This document shows positions 42,400 to 51,988 of a stretch of 64,000 nt of DNA, piece by piece. A model generated the notes under the pieces. The model saw only the letters and a program-made list of their open reading frames with translations. It searched no databases and was not told where the DNA came from. The translations under genes and the position numbers were made by a program. The stretch's first letter is position 1. Each line of letters begins with the position of its first letter. The DNA comes from RUG11237 sp050874665 (GTDB taxonomy: Bacteria; Bacillota; Clostridia; Lachnospirales; Lachnospiraceae), in assembly GCA_050874665.1 (NCBI GenBank), contig JBNMLC010000003.1:124001-188000 (forward strand), written 5' to 3'.

Positions 42400-44643
42400 T
42401 CACTGTTTACACTTATCATATATTATCATATGTTCCCCATCTGTTTCAACCGTTATTGCTCCTTGATTCATAGTAATATAAATTTCAGACTGCATCTTGG
42501 AAATTCTATCCAAAAGTGCCTGATGCGGATGTCCATAGGAATTACCTTTTCCACAGGAAATCCAGGTAAATTTAGGCTGTATCTGTGACAACACCTCTTC
42601 ACACATGGTATATTCCGAGCCGTGGTGTGCAGCCTTTAGAATGGTAGTCTTTTCTAACTCCTTACACTGTAACATTTCTTTTTCCCCTTTTCCTTCCACA
42701 TCTCCGGTAAAAAGCATGGAAAATTTCTGATACTCCAGCCGAAACACCATAGAATACTCATTTCTTTCCTGATAGTTTTCTGTTGCAACAGGCTGCAAAA
42801 GCTTTATCTTCATATTTTCTTCTTGTAACTCCATTCCTCTTGACAAATAAGCAATTTCTATTTGTTGCTGTCTGATTTTTTCTTCCATTTCAATATAAAC
42901 TTCGTCTTTCTGGACAAGCTTAGGCAAATATATCCGTTCAATCTCTAATTCTCCCTGTACGTGATACTCTAACAATTCCTTAATACCTGAAATGTGGTCT
43001 GAATCCATATGACTAATAAAAATTCCCTGTAACTTTGAAATCCCCTCTGCCTTTAAAAACGGAAGAATCCGATACTTTCCAACCTTTGTTACATCTGTAC
43101 TTCCGCCATCCACCAAATAATTCCCCTCCCTCCTATGTTCAATTACAATGCCATCTCCCTGCCCTACATCTAACATTGTAATTTTTAGCGGCTGCTGTAT
43201 ATGATATTTTAACAACAAGCAGGCAAAAAGTATGATACAAATACTAGCATAATTCCACTGATCCTCCCAGCCATATTCTTTGTATAAATTTTTTTCCTCC
43301 TGTAAAATCTTATCCTTTCGCCTATTCATAGTATGAATCAGATATATTCCTCCCAAAAGCACCAGATAATATCCCAAAATTCCAAGCATGGAAGGCTGAC
43401 CCCAGCGAAGATTAGAACATGGCATTCCAACCGTAATTGCTGCAGTTTTTTCATATAATCTCAGCAAGACAACTGCTCCTGCCCCCCAGAATTGCCCAAA
43501 ACCAACACTGATATAGGAGGCAAAAATTCCAAGAAGACCTGTCCCTAAAACCAGACTCATAAAGGGAACCAATAGCAAATTCACTATAAGACTGTACAAT
43601 GGAATCTCATAATAATAATATAGGACAATCGGCAAGGTGGTCAATTGTATCCCAAGATTCATTACCATTGCCTCTAATATCCTGTGATTTTTCCCAAAAG
43701 CCTTTACAAGTTCGGGAGATACTATGCCAATCCCCAACACCGCTCCAAAAGAAAGTTGAAATCCCGCCTGATACAATTCATAAGGTGACTGTACTAAAAT
43801 AATCAAAGCCCCACAAGAAAGTGCGGTAATAAGATCATAAGTTCTTCCTAAATACCATGCTCCCATCATCAGCCCAGCCATAATAATAGCACGCTTTGAG
43901 GATACACTCGCACCACTTAACATGCCATAAAAGCTTAGAAATGCCAGCGTAACAATCCAACACTTTCCAAAACCTACTCCCAATTTTCTAAGTAAATGAT
44001 ACATTCCAAGCCCTATACAACTGATATGAAGTCCTGAAATACTGATTAAATGTAAAATCCCTGCCTTTTGATATAAATTCTTCGTTTCTTCCTCTATGCC
44101 GCTTTTTATCCCCAAAAGAATCGCCGCTAAGACTTCGGAAACATCTTCTGGAAACACACTCTTAAGTCTTAAGTATAATAATATCCTTAATTTAAAAATA
44201 CCTTCTCTTATATTTACGTTTCCACGCTCTAGCACTTGAATTTCTTTTACATTTCCTGTATATTGGATTCTTTTCGCCTTATAATACAAAGCCTGATTAA
44301 ACATTCCCTTATTTCTGCTCACTTGCAGCCTTTTTATTTTTACATACATTTTGATTTTATCGCCGATTCGGCAAGACATTTCTTTTGATATATATACCTG
44401 AATACGATATTGCTTTTGGGGCATATTTTCCACATATGCCTTCTTTATGACTACAGCATAGCCTTCTGTTGTTGGTTCTTTTTTCTCTACTTCACCTATC
44501 AGCCACAGCTTTTCACCATCTGGCAGTGTCAACTCATTCTCTTGTAAAAATGTGCCCATGTAAACTCGATTCCCGGTAAAAAGTAAAATAAGCAGAATCA
44601 GCAAAAGTAGTACCAGACATACCGGTCTGTTTTTCAAATGCAT
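42400..44643 (-). CDS. comEC: DNA internalization protein ComEC/Rec2
   Basis: A 747-aa DNA-uptake channel. Two N-terminal helices, a DUF4131/OB-like region (about 25-170), the competence transmembrane core (about 180-440, with GILHLISISGLHI and SGASVSSKRA) and a C-terminal metallo-beta-lactamase domain (about 490-740) with ISHMDSDHISG, AAHHGS and SCGKGNSYGHP. ATG 44643 is almost touching its SD (AAAGGAG A ATG); a TTG two codons in has better spacing (7 nt). It lies in the same run as comEA but 3.2 kb downstream, separated by a two-component system and a gerM-like gene. Confidence 0.95.
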   Translation of the reverse strand: MHLKNRPVCLVLLLLILLILLFTGNRVYMGTFLQENELTLPDGEKLWLIGEVEKKEPTTEGYAVVIKKAYVENMPQKQYRIQVYISKEMSCRIGDKIKMYVKIKRLQVSRNKGMFNQALYYKAKRIQYTGNVKEIQVLERGNVNIREGIFKLRILLYLRLKSVFPEDVSEVLAAILLGIKSGIEEETKNLYQKAGILHLISISGLHISCIGLGMYHLLRKLGVGFGKCWIVTLAFLSFYGMLSGASVSSKRAIIMAGLMMGAWYLGRTYDLITALSCGALIILVQSPYELYQAGFQLSFGAVLGIGIVSPELVKAFGKNHRILEAMVMNLGIQLTTLPIVLYYYYEIPLYSLIVNLLLVPFMSLVLGTGLLGIFASYISVGFGQFWGAGAVVLLRLYEKTAAITVGMPCSNLRWGQPSMLGILGYYLVLLGGIYLIHTMNRRKDKILQEEKNLYKEYGWEDQWNYASICIILFACLLLKYHIQQPLKITMLDVGQGDGIVIEHRREGNYLVDGGSTDVTKVGKYRILPFLKAEGISKLQGIFISHMDSDHISGIKELLEYHVQGELEIERIYLPKLVQKDEVYIEMEEKIRQQQIEIAYLSRGMELQEENMKIKLLQPVATENYQERNEYSMVFRLEYQKFSMLFTGDVEGKGEKEMLQCKELEKTTILKAAHHGSEYTMCEEVLSQIQPKFTWISCGKGNSYGHPHQALLDRISKMQSEIYITMNQGAITVETDGEHMIIYDKCKQ

Positions 44644-44694
44644 TCTCCTTTCTTTTTTGACAAACCCCTGACATATTCTGTCAGGGGCATAAAA

Positions 44695-45639
44695 CTACTG
44701 TTGAATATATTCTAAATTCCGCTCAAACATTGTATTTAAATTAATTTTCTCTTTAAATGTTCTGTTTGAAACGCCATTGATGGAAATTTGCACCTTAGTA
44801 ATTGCCGGTATTTCTGTCAGCGAATTTACCAGCGAATAAATCATCACATCTTCATCCACATTACAGGACTGATTTGCAAAATTCTGGTCAAAATTCACAT
44901 AACACACACCGTCTTTTACATACAAGCTTAACAGCTTTGTATTTTCCGGTATCGATGCTTTTGCAACATTTCCACTCTCTTCTGCATTAATTCCCTTTAG
45001 TAACTGCTCTACAATTAATTTTTCCATAGAAATATTTGCATTGTACAACATTTTTCTTCTTACCAGCACGAGTGCATTTCCCTCAGCATTACTAAAGTAA
45101 AGGTTCAATTCTGTTTCCTGATAGGAATTAATCTCAGAACCAACGTTTTCCATAAAGGTATCACCCGTCATAAGACCAATGGTGTGCCCTGTTTTATCTA
45201 CTAATGGCTGATTGTTTACCATAAACTCAATTCCGTCAATCTCTTCCGGCTGCATCAATGTTTTCACTATGGCTGCACGACAAAGAACTTCTGTGATAGA
45301 ATCCATCTGATAATAAGATTCTGCAAAATTAAGCGTAAGCTGCTCTCCATCTAGGACATATTCCAACAATTCCACATCATCCGGAATAGCACAGGTATCT
45401 GCCACATTTGACGGTTGTTTCCGCATTCTCTCAAATAATTCCTTCACGAGCTGTTTCACATCTGTTTGTTCTGGAATATATGCTTCTCCTTGTAGCGTAG
45501 ATGTTTCACTACTTATGTAGTATACCTGCATCGTTCCTTCCGGAAATTCTGGCTGCTTTTGTGTTTCCTTTGTCTGAGAGCAGGCCATTAACATACAAAG
45601 CAATGTAAACACCGCCAAAATTATTACATTTTTTTTCAT
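44695..45639 (-). CDS. GerMN-domain lipoprotein
   Basis: A 314-aa lipoprotein with lipobox LMAC (Cys20) after a hydrophobic signal. Two GerMN domains (about residues 35-155 and 180-305), found in GerM, a spore-cortex and germination protein of B. subtilis, and in other envelope proteins. It sits between the sensor kinase and comEC and could be an external partner of the kinase, but this is position only. ATG 45639. Confidence 0.88.
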   Translation of the reverse strand: MKKNVIILAVFTLLCMLMACSQTKETQKQPEFPEGTMQVYYISSETSTLQGEAYIPEQTDVKQLVKELFERMRKQPSNVADTCAIPDDVELLEYVLDGEQLTLNFAESYYQMDSITEVLCRAAIVKTLMQPEEIDGIEFMVNNQPLVDKTGHTIGLMTGDTFMENVGSEINSYQETELNLYFSNAEGNALVLVRRKMLYNANISMEKLIVEQLLKGINAEESGNVAKASIPENTKLLSLYVKDGVCYVNFDQNFANQSCNVDEDVMIYSLVNSLTEIPAITKVQISINGVSNRTFKEKINLNTMFERNLEYIQQ

Positions 45640-45655
45640 CTATCCTGCACCACCT

Positions 45656-47092
45656 TTACTCAATATAACTTAACGGTATTCTGACCGTAAACTTCGTTCC
45701 TTCCCCAAGCTTACTTGATACCTTGACTGTTCCGTGGTGCATTAAAATTGCGTTTTTGGTTATGGCTAACCCAAGACCAGTACCACCAATTTCTCTTGAA
45801 TGGGATTTATCTACCCGGTAAAAGCGCTCAAAAATATCATTAATACAGTCTTCCGGAATTCCCATGCCGGAATCCGCAACCACAATGTACATATCTTTGT
45901 GATCTGCATTTAACGATACATGAACCCAGCCATTTTCAATATTATATTTAATGGCATTTTCTACAAGATTAGAAATAGCAAGGGTAAATTTCACTTCGTC
46001 AATATCTGCCGTTACTTCTCTAAAGCTTTCGAATACCAGTTCAATATTTCTTTTTTTTGCAATCGGACGCAGACGTTTCATGATTACTTCAATCAATTCA
46101 TTGACTGATTTTGACTCTATCTGCGGCTTTGCCTCTGTTTTATCCATTTTCACCAGAGAAAGCAAATCATTAATAATTTTATTTTCTCTGTCAATTTCCT
46201 CTGACATATCAGTCATAAATTCCCGATATAATTCAGCCGGTGCATCTCCCATTGCAGTAATGGAATCTGCAAGCACCTTCATTGAAGTTAATGGTGTCTT
46301 TAATTCATGACTCACGTTAGAAACAAATTCCTGTCTTGCTTTATCCACACTTTTCATCTTGCCTAGCAGACTTGCAAAGGACTCTGCAATCAAATGGGTC
46401 TCTGTAAATTCTGTCATCGTTTTTGATACTGTATCCTCGTCTACTTCTTCTCCCCATTCTGCTATGGAATCTGTCATCTTCAGGAATGGATTTACAATGG
46501 ATTTTGAAAAGAATACTGCTATCAGCATCACGATCACTACGGCTGCAAGTATTAGTAAATCCATCTTTTCTGCTACATCTTCTAATGTTGACATAATGCT
46601 GTCTACAGAAACACTGATTAACATCACTCCAACAATTGATTGTTCATTTTTTCTGATATTGTCAATAATTGGAACTGTCAATTCTATGTAACAATTTTTA
46701 TCATCATAATGTATGGTGTTTTCTCCCCGAAAACATTTAATTACCTCGGAAGAAAGTATTGTCTTTCCTTCATCCAGTGCATACGTATCTTTTACAATTC
46801 TCAAGGCACTGTCCACAATCACAATACGTCCGTCATAAATGTTTGACAACTGTGCTAACTCTGCATTTACCTTATCCGAAGACGGATCATACATATAATT
46901 GCTATTAACCAGTTGATTTGAAATGCTGTTACACTGTGCCTGTATTTCAATGCTTCGCTTAGAAACCACTTCGTTCTCAAAAAAATGCAAAATTCCGGAT
47001 TTTAAGCATAACACAGGAATAATTCCCACAATCAACACCACAAAAAAGATTCTAAGGCGCAGACTATGAAACAACTCATCCAATGTTTTCAT
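45656..47092 (-). CDS. Sensor histidine kinase (WalK/PhoR-like architecture)
   Basis: A 478-aa kinase. Helix 1 (about 14-32), an extracytoplasmic domain of about 145 residues, helix 2 (about 180-200), HAMP-like linker, dimerisation domain with phospho-acceptor His in SNVSHELKTPLTS (about 261) and an ATPase domain with NLVENAIKYN (N box), ADSGMGIPE (G1), FYRVDKSHS (F box) and GGTGLGLAI (G2). No PAS domain is evident. SD AAGGAG. Cognate response regulator immediately upstream; signal unknown. Confidence 0.95.
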   Translation of the reverse strand: MKTLDELFHSLRLRIFFVVLIVGIIPVLCLKSGILHFFENEVVSKRSIEIQAQCNSISNQLVNSNYMYDPSSDKVNAELAQLSNIYDGRIVIVDSALRIVKDTYALDEGKTILSSEVIKCFRGENTIHYDDKNCYIELTVPIIDNIRKNEQSIVGVMLISVSVDSIMSTLEDVAEKMDLLILAAVVIVMLIAVFFSKSIVNPFLKMTDSIAEWGEEVDEDTVSKTMTEFTETHLIAESFASLLGKMKSVDKARQEFVSNVSHELKTPLTSMKVLADSITAMGDAPAELYREFMTDMSEEIDRENKIINDLLSLVKMDKTEAKPQIESKSVNELIEVIMKRLRPIAKKRNIELVFESFREVTADIDEVKFTLAISNLVENAIKYNIENGWVHVSLNADHKDMYIVVADSGMGIPEDCINDIFERFYRVDKSHSREIGGTGLGLAITKNAILMHHGTVKVSSKLGEGTKFTVRIPLSYIE

Positions 47093-47125
47093 ATCGATCC
47101 ACTCCTTCCATGTACTGATACTTCA

Positions 47126-47815
47126 CTATACTTGGAAGTAGTAACCTACACCCCATTTGGTATGCACATATTTAGGTTCACTTGGATTCTTTTCAATCTT
47201 TTCACGCAATCTACGAATATGCACATCTACCGTTCTTACATCACCCGGATAATCTTCCCCCCAGATTAAGTTTAACAATTTTTCTCTGCTATAAACCTTA
47301 TTCGGATTCATCACAAGAAGCTCTAGTACATCAAACTCTTTTGCCGTCAGATTTACTTCTTCTTCTGCAATATATAATCTTCTTCCTTCGCAGTCTAACT
47401 TCATGTCTCCTGCTTCCATAACTTCCTGTTTCTGCTCAGATTCTTCTTTCGTCACACCACGTCGTAAAATAGCTTTAATTCTTGCCTTTACTTCTAAGAT
47501 GTTAAATGGTTTGGTAATATAATCATCTGCTCCATATTCCAGTCCTAAAATCTTGTCCATATCATCACCCTTTGCCGTCAGCATAACGATTGGAACATTG
47601 GAAAACTCCCTTACCTGCTGGCATACTTCAAAACCGGTGAATTTTGGAAGCATCACATCTAAAAGAATAATATCGTACTGATTGTTTTTTGCATATTCAA
47701 TAGCTTCTTCTCCATCATAAGCACAATCGACTTCCATACCATCCTGCTCTAAACTGAAACGGATTCCCTTCACAATCAACTTTTCATCATCAACTACTAA
47801 AACTTTTTTTCCCAT
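47126..47815 (-). CDS. OmpR/PhoB-family response regulator
   Basis: About 229 aa. Receiver domain (residues 3-117) with VVDDEKLIVKG, phospho-acceptor Asp in ILLDVMLPKF, TAKGDD and the Lys in YITKPFN; winged-helix DNA-binding domain (about 130-228) with LTAKEFDVLELL and VDVHIRRLREKI. Start is ATG 47815 after AGGTGA; a GTG three codons earlier is less likely. Closest in style to YycF/PhoP. Co-transcribed with comEA upstream and the kinase downstream. Confidence 0.95.
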   Translation of the reverse strand: MGKKVLVVDDEKLIVKGIRFSLEQDGMEVDCAYDGEEAIEYAKNNQYDIILLDVMLPKFTGFEVCQQVREFSNVPIVMLTAKGDDMDKILGLEYGADDYITKPFNILEVKARIKAILRRGVTKEESEQKQEVMEAGDMKLDCEGRRLYIAEEEVNLTAKEFDVLELLVMNPNKVYSREKLLNLIWGEDYPGDVRTVDVHIRRLREKIEKNPSEPKYVHTKWGVGYYFQV

Positions 47816-47820
47816 TTTTT

Positions 47821-48432
47821 TCACCTAATCCTCACTAGTTCTTTTATTTTCTCATATACTCCGCTTTTAATTCCCGGAATATTCGTCAATTCTTCTATAC
47901 TTTGAAAAGCTCCATGCTCCTCTCTATATTGAATAATCGACTGTGCTTTCGATTCACCAATGCCCGGCAAAGTCATCAATTCCTCTAATCCGGCTGTATT
48001 AATGTTTACACCGTTTTCCCCGCTTTCCTGACTTTTCGAATCTATCACACCAAACTCCACCTCAGATTGAAACGGCACATACAACTGCTCGCCATCCGTA
48101 ACGGCTGCTGCCTGATTGACATAATTTGCGGCACCTTCCGGCAAAATTCCACCGGCCATCTGAATCACCTGATACGCCCTGGCATTTTCCTCCGCTTCAT
48201 AAACACCCGGATTTGCTACTGCACCACATACATATACATAAATACTTTGTTTACATACTTTTGTTGGTTCCGGAGTTATTGTTACTTTTATTTCTTCTAC
48301 CGGTTCTACGGTATTTTCCCCGACAGCATTCAGCTTTTGTACGTTTCTGTTGTTATCTGTCATGGTATAAATGAAACCACACAAAATAAGGAACATTAAA
48401 ATAGATATATATTTTACTTTTTTACTTTTCAT
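47821..48432 (-). CDS. comEA: ComEA-like DNA receptor protein
   Basis: A 203-aa protein with one N-terminal membrane helix, a SLBB-like domain (about 62-120, YVYVCGAVANPGVYE and AAAVTDGEQLYVP) and a C-terminal helix-hairpin-helix DNA-binding domain (about 140-203, with VNINTAGLEELMTLPGIGES and NIPGIKSGVYEKI). ComEA binds DNA outside the membrane before ComEC. The SD (GGGAGG) lies inside a 7-bp hairpin. Its TGA is 5 bp from the response-regulator start. First gene of the long comEA-to-GT2 run. Confidence 0.95.
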   Translation of the reverse strand: MKSKKVKYISILMFLILCGFIYTMTDNNRNVQKLNAVGENTVEPVEEIKVTITPEPTKVCKQSIYVYVCGAVANPGVYEAEENARAYQVIQMAGGILPEGAANYVNQAAAVTDGEQLYVPFQSEVEFGVIDSKSQESGENGVNINTAGLEELMTLPGIGESKAQSIIQYREEHGAFQSIEELTNIPGIKSGVYEKIKELVRIR

Positions 48433-48434
48433 GA

Positions 48435-48453
48435 TATCCTCCCTTTGAGGATA
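48435..48453 (-). promoter_or_regulatory. Hairpin covering the comEA ribosome binding site
   Basis: On the minus strand TATCCTC pairs perfectly with GAGGATA around AAAGG; the GAGG arm is the comEA SD, so pairing would block initiation. Confidence 0.5.
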
Positions 48454-48476
48454 CCCTGCTGCATATGGATACTATT

Positions 48477-48505
48477 ATTTTATCTAAAATTTCACAATTT
48501 TACAA
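48477..48505 (-). promoter_or_regulatory. Possible SigA-like promoter of the comEA run
   Basis: On the minus strand TTGTAA (48505-48500), 17-bp spacer, TAAAAT (48482-48477), 45 bp before comEA. A second possible pair, TTGCAA-N18-TAAAAT, lies upstream. The region is AT-rich, so matches may be fortuitous. Confidence 0.4.
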
Positions 48506-48558
48506 CAAAAATTTTAAAAATTGCAAGATTTTTTTTCATATTTTTTCCGAAAATAAAA

Positions 48559-48590
48559 ACAAAGCGATTATTTCTTAACAACCGCTTTGT
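48559..48590 (-). terminator. Terminator after the solute-binding protein gene
   Basis: On the minus strand ACAAAGCG pairs with CGCTTTGT around a 16-nt loop, followed by TTTTATTTTC. It starts 7 bp past the stop codon. Confidence 0.75.
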
Positions 48591-48596
48591 GAATTC

Positions 48597-49874
48597 TTAA
48601 TTATTTAACTGTTTCGTTACCTGATCTGACACTGCCTGAATCTGTTCTTTAACATCTTCACCGGTCCAGATATTAAAGAACGCTATTTCTAAGTTCACCC
48701 AAAAATTACTTGCATTTAAAAGCTTCGGTAATGACACCGATTTTTCATACTGAGCATAGATTTCATCACGATATACATGATCCGGTATCTTTACATCTCG
48801 CTTCGCTGCATATTTTCCTGTTGTTTCATACAAATTATCTACATAACCATAGGATAAATAATCTGCAAATTTATCTGCTTCTTCTTTATTTCTTGTGTAG
48901 CCATTTACGACTGCTGCCGTTGTAACAGATAGCGCTTTGGTAGACAGTTCATCAGAAACATTAGGCAATATGGCAATTCCATAATTCAATTTTGTTCCAT
49001 TTTCTTTTTCAAGCTCTTGAAGTCTCTGAACTGCATCTGTTTTGCCAATAACATATACTGTTTTGCCGCTTGCAAATTCTGACAAAATAGTTTCATAATT
49101 GATGGTTTTGATGTCGATTGCAAAGAACTGTGCTAATTCCTGAAAGGAGGTAAGACACTGTGTCACATTATCATTTGCCACATCAACAACACCGGCATTA
49201 TCTCCGTCTAATCCGCCCAGCTTTAAATAGTTTCCCACAAAAAAGTAAGTATAAAAGATATCTGATACATCAAAGCGGAATATATTTTCCACTCCCTCTG
49301 CACCCGCAAATTCTTCTGAAAAATCCTTTAATTCTTCAATCGTTTTAGGTACGACAGGCTCTTGTGTATCCCCGATTTTGGCATAATCTCTATTATACAA
49401 AAGGAAGCTGGTTTCAAAGCTAATCGGATACGCAATCTGGTTTCCATTATATCTTACTGCATGCAAGGCCGTATCTGCATAATATTCACTACTGTAATGA
49501 CGTTTATGCTTTTGTACCACACTGGTCAGACCGGCTAATTCCACCATTTCTAATTGATCATTGGTCACAAGATACACATCTGGTCCTTCAAATTCTTCTC
49601 CTACACTATTGTCGTGAATCATTTGTATGTAATCAAGTTCTGCAATCTGCTTGGTATTTACTTTTACATGTGTTTTCTTCTCATAGCTTTTTGCAGCACT
49701 TTCTACATATTCCTGCATATTTTCATCTGAATACCATACATTCAGACTCACTTCTTCCATTACCTGTTGTGTGGTATTTTCACTTTCTGACATGGAGTCT
49801 TCCATAGCATACCATAACAGAAATGCCAGCAGAATTACTACGGCAGCCATAGAAATTCTTTTCTTTATTTTCAT
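48597..49874 (-). CDS. Extracellular solute-binding protein (family 1-like), orphan
   Basis: A 425-aa protein anchored or exported by an N-terminal helix (about residues 8-22) that lacks a lipobox Cys. The mature part has the periplasmic-binding fold typical of family 1 sugar-binding proteins: LNVWYSDEN near the start, IAYPISFETSFLLYNRD in the middle and WVNLEIAFFN near the end. SD GGAG. No ABC permease or ATPase gene is adjacent; neighbours are argD and comEA. Ligand unknown. Confidence 0.87.
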   Translation of the reverse strand: MKIKKRISMAAVVILLAFLLWYAMEDSMSESENTTQQVMEEVSLNVWYSDENMQEYVESAAKSYEKKTHVKVNTKQIAELDYIQMIHDNSVGEEFEGPDVYLVTNDQLEMVELAGLTSVVQKHKRHYSSEYYADTALHAVRYNGNQIAYPISFETSFLLYNRDYAKIGDTQEPVVPKTIEELKDFSEEFAGAEGVENIFRFDVSDIFYTYFFVGNYLKLGGLDGDNAGVVDVANDNVTQCLTSFQELAQFFAIDIKTINYETILSEFASGKTVYVIGKTDAVQRLQELEKENGTKLNYGIAILPNVSDELSTKALSVTTAAVVNGYTRNKEEADKFADYLSYGYVDNLYETTGKYAAKRDVKIPDHVYRDEIYAQYEKSVSLPKLLNASNFWVNLEIAFFNIWTGEDVKEQIQAVSDQVTKQLNN

Positions 49875-49894
49875 CTTGCATTCTCCATTTTATA

Positions 49895-51085
49895 CTATAT
49901 ACATTTTTTTAATTTTTCTATCATTTCATCTACATGAGCCTCGGTAATAACTAATGGCGGTACCATACGGATTACATTGCTTCCGGCGGTAATAACAATC
50001 AGCCCATTGTCTAATGCCTTATTCACAATGTCTCCCGGTTTTACACCATCTGCTACGATCAGTCCCTGCATCAAACCTTTTCCACGTCTTCCGATGAATA
50101 TGTCAGAGGTTTCCACCAAAGCATCTAATTTTTCTTCCAGATAACTGCTGATTTCTTTCACATGGGAAAGAATATCTCTTTCTTTAAAAATATCAAACAC
50201 TTTATCAACAGCAGCACAGGCAAACGGATTTCCTCCGTAGGTAGTTCCATGATCTCCTGCTACGAGAGAATTTCCTGCTACCTTTTCATTTAACACAAAG
50301 GCTCCTACCGGCACACCACAGCCTAATGCTTTCGCACAGGTCATAATATCTGGTTTTACACCATATTCCTGCCAGGCAAACATACTTCCGGTTCTTCCCA
50401 TGCCACATTGGATTTCATCTAAGATTAATAGTATATCATTTTCTTCGCAAATTTTCTTTACACCCTGCAAAAATTCAGGTTGCGCCGGGTAAATTCCGCC
50501 TTCCCCCTGTACCGTTTCCATAATAATTGCACAAGTCTTTTCATTTACCTGCTCTTTTACACTTTCTAAATCATTATAATCTGCAAATTTAATTCCACCA
50601 ATCAAAGGTTTAAACGGTTCCTGATATTTCACATTTCCTGTAACGGACAGTGCTCCAAGACTTCTTCCATGAAAGGAATGATTCATTGCAATAATTTCAT
50701 GATCGGTTCTTCCATCTTTATTATACGCATATCTTCTGGCTGCTTTTATCGCACCTTCTATTGCTTCCGTACCACTATTTGTAAAAAATGCCTTGTTCAT
50801 ACCGGAAGCTTTTACCAGCTTTTCAGCCGCTGTTGCTGCCGGAATATTGTAAAACAAGTTGGAAGTATGTATCAGCTTATCAATCTGTGCTTTTAATGCA
50901 TCAGAGTACTCTTTATCATTATATCCTAAAGCAAATACTGCAATTCCCGCTCCAAAGTCTAAATATTGCTTTCCATCTGCATCATAAAGATAAACCCCAT
51001 CTCCTTTTTCAAGTACAATTTGATAGCGATTATATGTATGAAGGATATATTCCTCACAAGTATCGATGTATTGTTTACTTTTCAT
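49895..51085 (-). CDS. argD: Acetylornithine aminotransferase
   Basis: Class III PLP aminotransferase converting N-acetylglutamate semialdehyde to N-acetylornithine. 396 aa: SGTEAIEGAIKAARRYAY (about 103-120), LLILDEIQCGMGRTGS (about 216-231), PLP lysine in CAKALGCGVPVGAF (about 246) and GTTYGGNPFACAA. Last gene of the arg operon; start overlaps argB by 11 bp. The flavour (ArgD versus other class III enzymes) is set by operon context. Confidence 0.96.
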   Translation of the reverse strand: MKSKQYIDTCEEYILHTYNRYQIVLEKGDGVYLYDADGKQYLDFGAGIAVFALGYNDKEYSDALKAQIDKLIHTSNLFYNIPAATAAEKLVKASGMNKAFFTNSGTEAIEGAIKAARRYAYNKDGRTDHEIIAMNHSFHGRSLGALSVTGNVKYQEPFKPLIGGIKFADYNDLESVKEQVNEKTCAIIMETVQGEGGIYPAQPEFLQGVKKICEENDILLILDEIQCGMGRTGSMFAWQEYGVKPDIMTCAKALGCGVPVGAFVLNEKVAGNSLVAGDHGTTYGGNPFACAAVDKVFDIFKERDILSHVKEISSYLEEKLDALVETSDIFIGRRGKGLMQGLIVADGVKPGDIVNKALDNGLIVITAGSNVIRMVPPLVITEAHVDEMIEKLKKCI

Positions 51086-51971
51086 TGTAAAATTTCATCT
51101 CCTTATCTCCTAAAATAGCGGTTCCAATACCACGGTTCGTAAAGATTTCCAATAACAGGCAATGTGGAATTCTTCCATCTAAAATATGTACTCTAGAAAC
51201 GCCTTCTTTGATAGCATCCATACAGTTATTTAATTTCGGAAGCATTCCGCCCCCTACCGTACCATCTTGAATCAAACCTTCCGCTTCTGAAAGCGTAAGT
51301 TCAGATATCAAAGAACTTTTATCTGAAGGATCTCTCATAACACCTTCCACATCTGTTAAAAATGCAAGTTTTTCAGATTTCATTGCTTTTGCAATGGCAC
51401 ATGCTGCATCATCAGCGTTGATATTGTAAGTTTCATAATTATCGTCCATACCGATTGGTGCAATTACAGGAAGAAAATCCTTCTCAAGCAAATCCCATAA
51501 AATCTTTGCATTTACTTCTTTTACATCACCCACATAGCCAATATCTTCGCCGTTAGAATACTTTTTATCTACTTTTAACAGTGCTCCATCCTTGCCACTA
51601 ATACCAATGGCACGGACTCCTAATTGTTCAATCTTTTGAACCAGGCTTTTATTCACTTTTCCTAACACCATTTCTGCAATTTCCATAGTTTCTGCATCCG
51701 TAACACGAAGTCCGTTTACAAATTTTGCTTCTTTTCCGGACTTTTCAATCCATTTACTGATTTCTTTGCCGCCGCCATGCACGATAATCGGCTTGAACCC
51801 AACTAGCTTTAACAGTGTTACATCTTCAATGACATTCTTTTTTAATTCTTCATCAATCATGGCACTTCCACCATATTTGACCACAATTACCTTGCGGTTA
51901 AATCTCTGAATATATGGTAATGCTTCGATTAAAACCTCTGCCTTTTTTAAATAATCATTAATTTCTTCCAT
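51075..51971 (-). CDS. argB: Acetylglutamate kinase
   Basis: Phosphorylates N-acetylglutamate. 298 aa of the amino-acid kinase family: VVKYGGSAMID (about 29-39), VHGGGKEIS (about 64-72), NINADDAACAIAKA (about 190-203) and TDVEGVM (about 211-217). The N-terminal helical extension of about 20 residues is typical of arginine-inhibited enzymes of the cyclic pathway. SD AGGAGGAAAAATACG. 17 bp after argJ. Confidence 0.97.
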   Translation of the reverse strand: MEEINDYLKKAEVLIEALPYIQRFNRKVIVVKYGGSAMIDEELKKNVIEDVTLLKLVGFKPIIVHGGGKEISKWIEKSGKEAKFVNGLRVTDAETMEIAEMVLGKVNKSLVQKIEQLGVRAIGISGKDGALLKVDKKYSNGEDIGYVGDVKEVNAKILWDLLEKDFLPVIAPIGMDDNYETYNINADDAACAIAKAMKSEKLAFLTDVEGVMRDPSDKSSLISELTLSEAEGLIQDGTVGGGMLPKLNNCMDAIKEGVSRVHILDGRIPHCLLLEIFTNRGIGTAILGDKEMKFYNEK

Positions 51972-51988
51972 CGTATTTTTCCTCCTGA

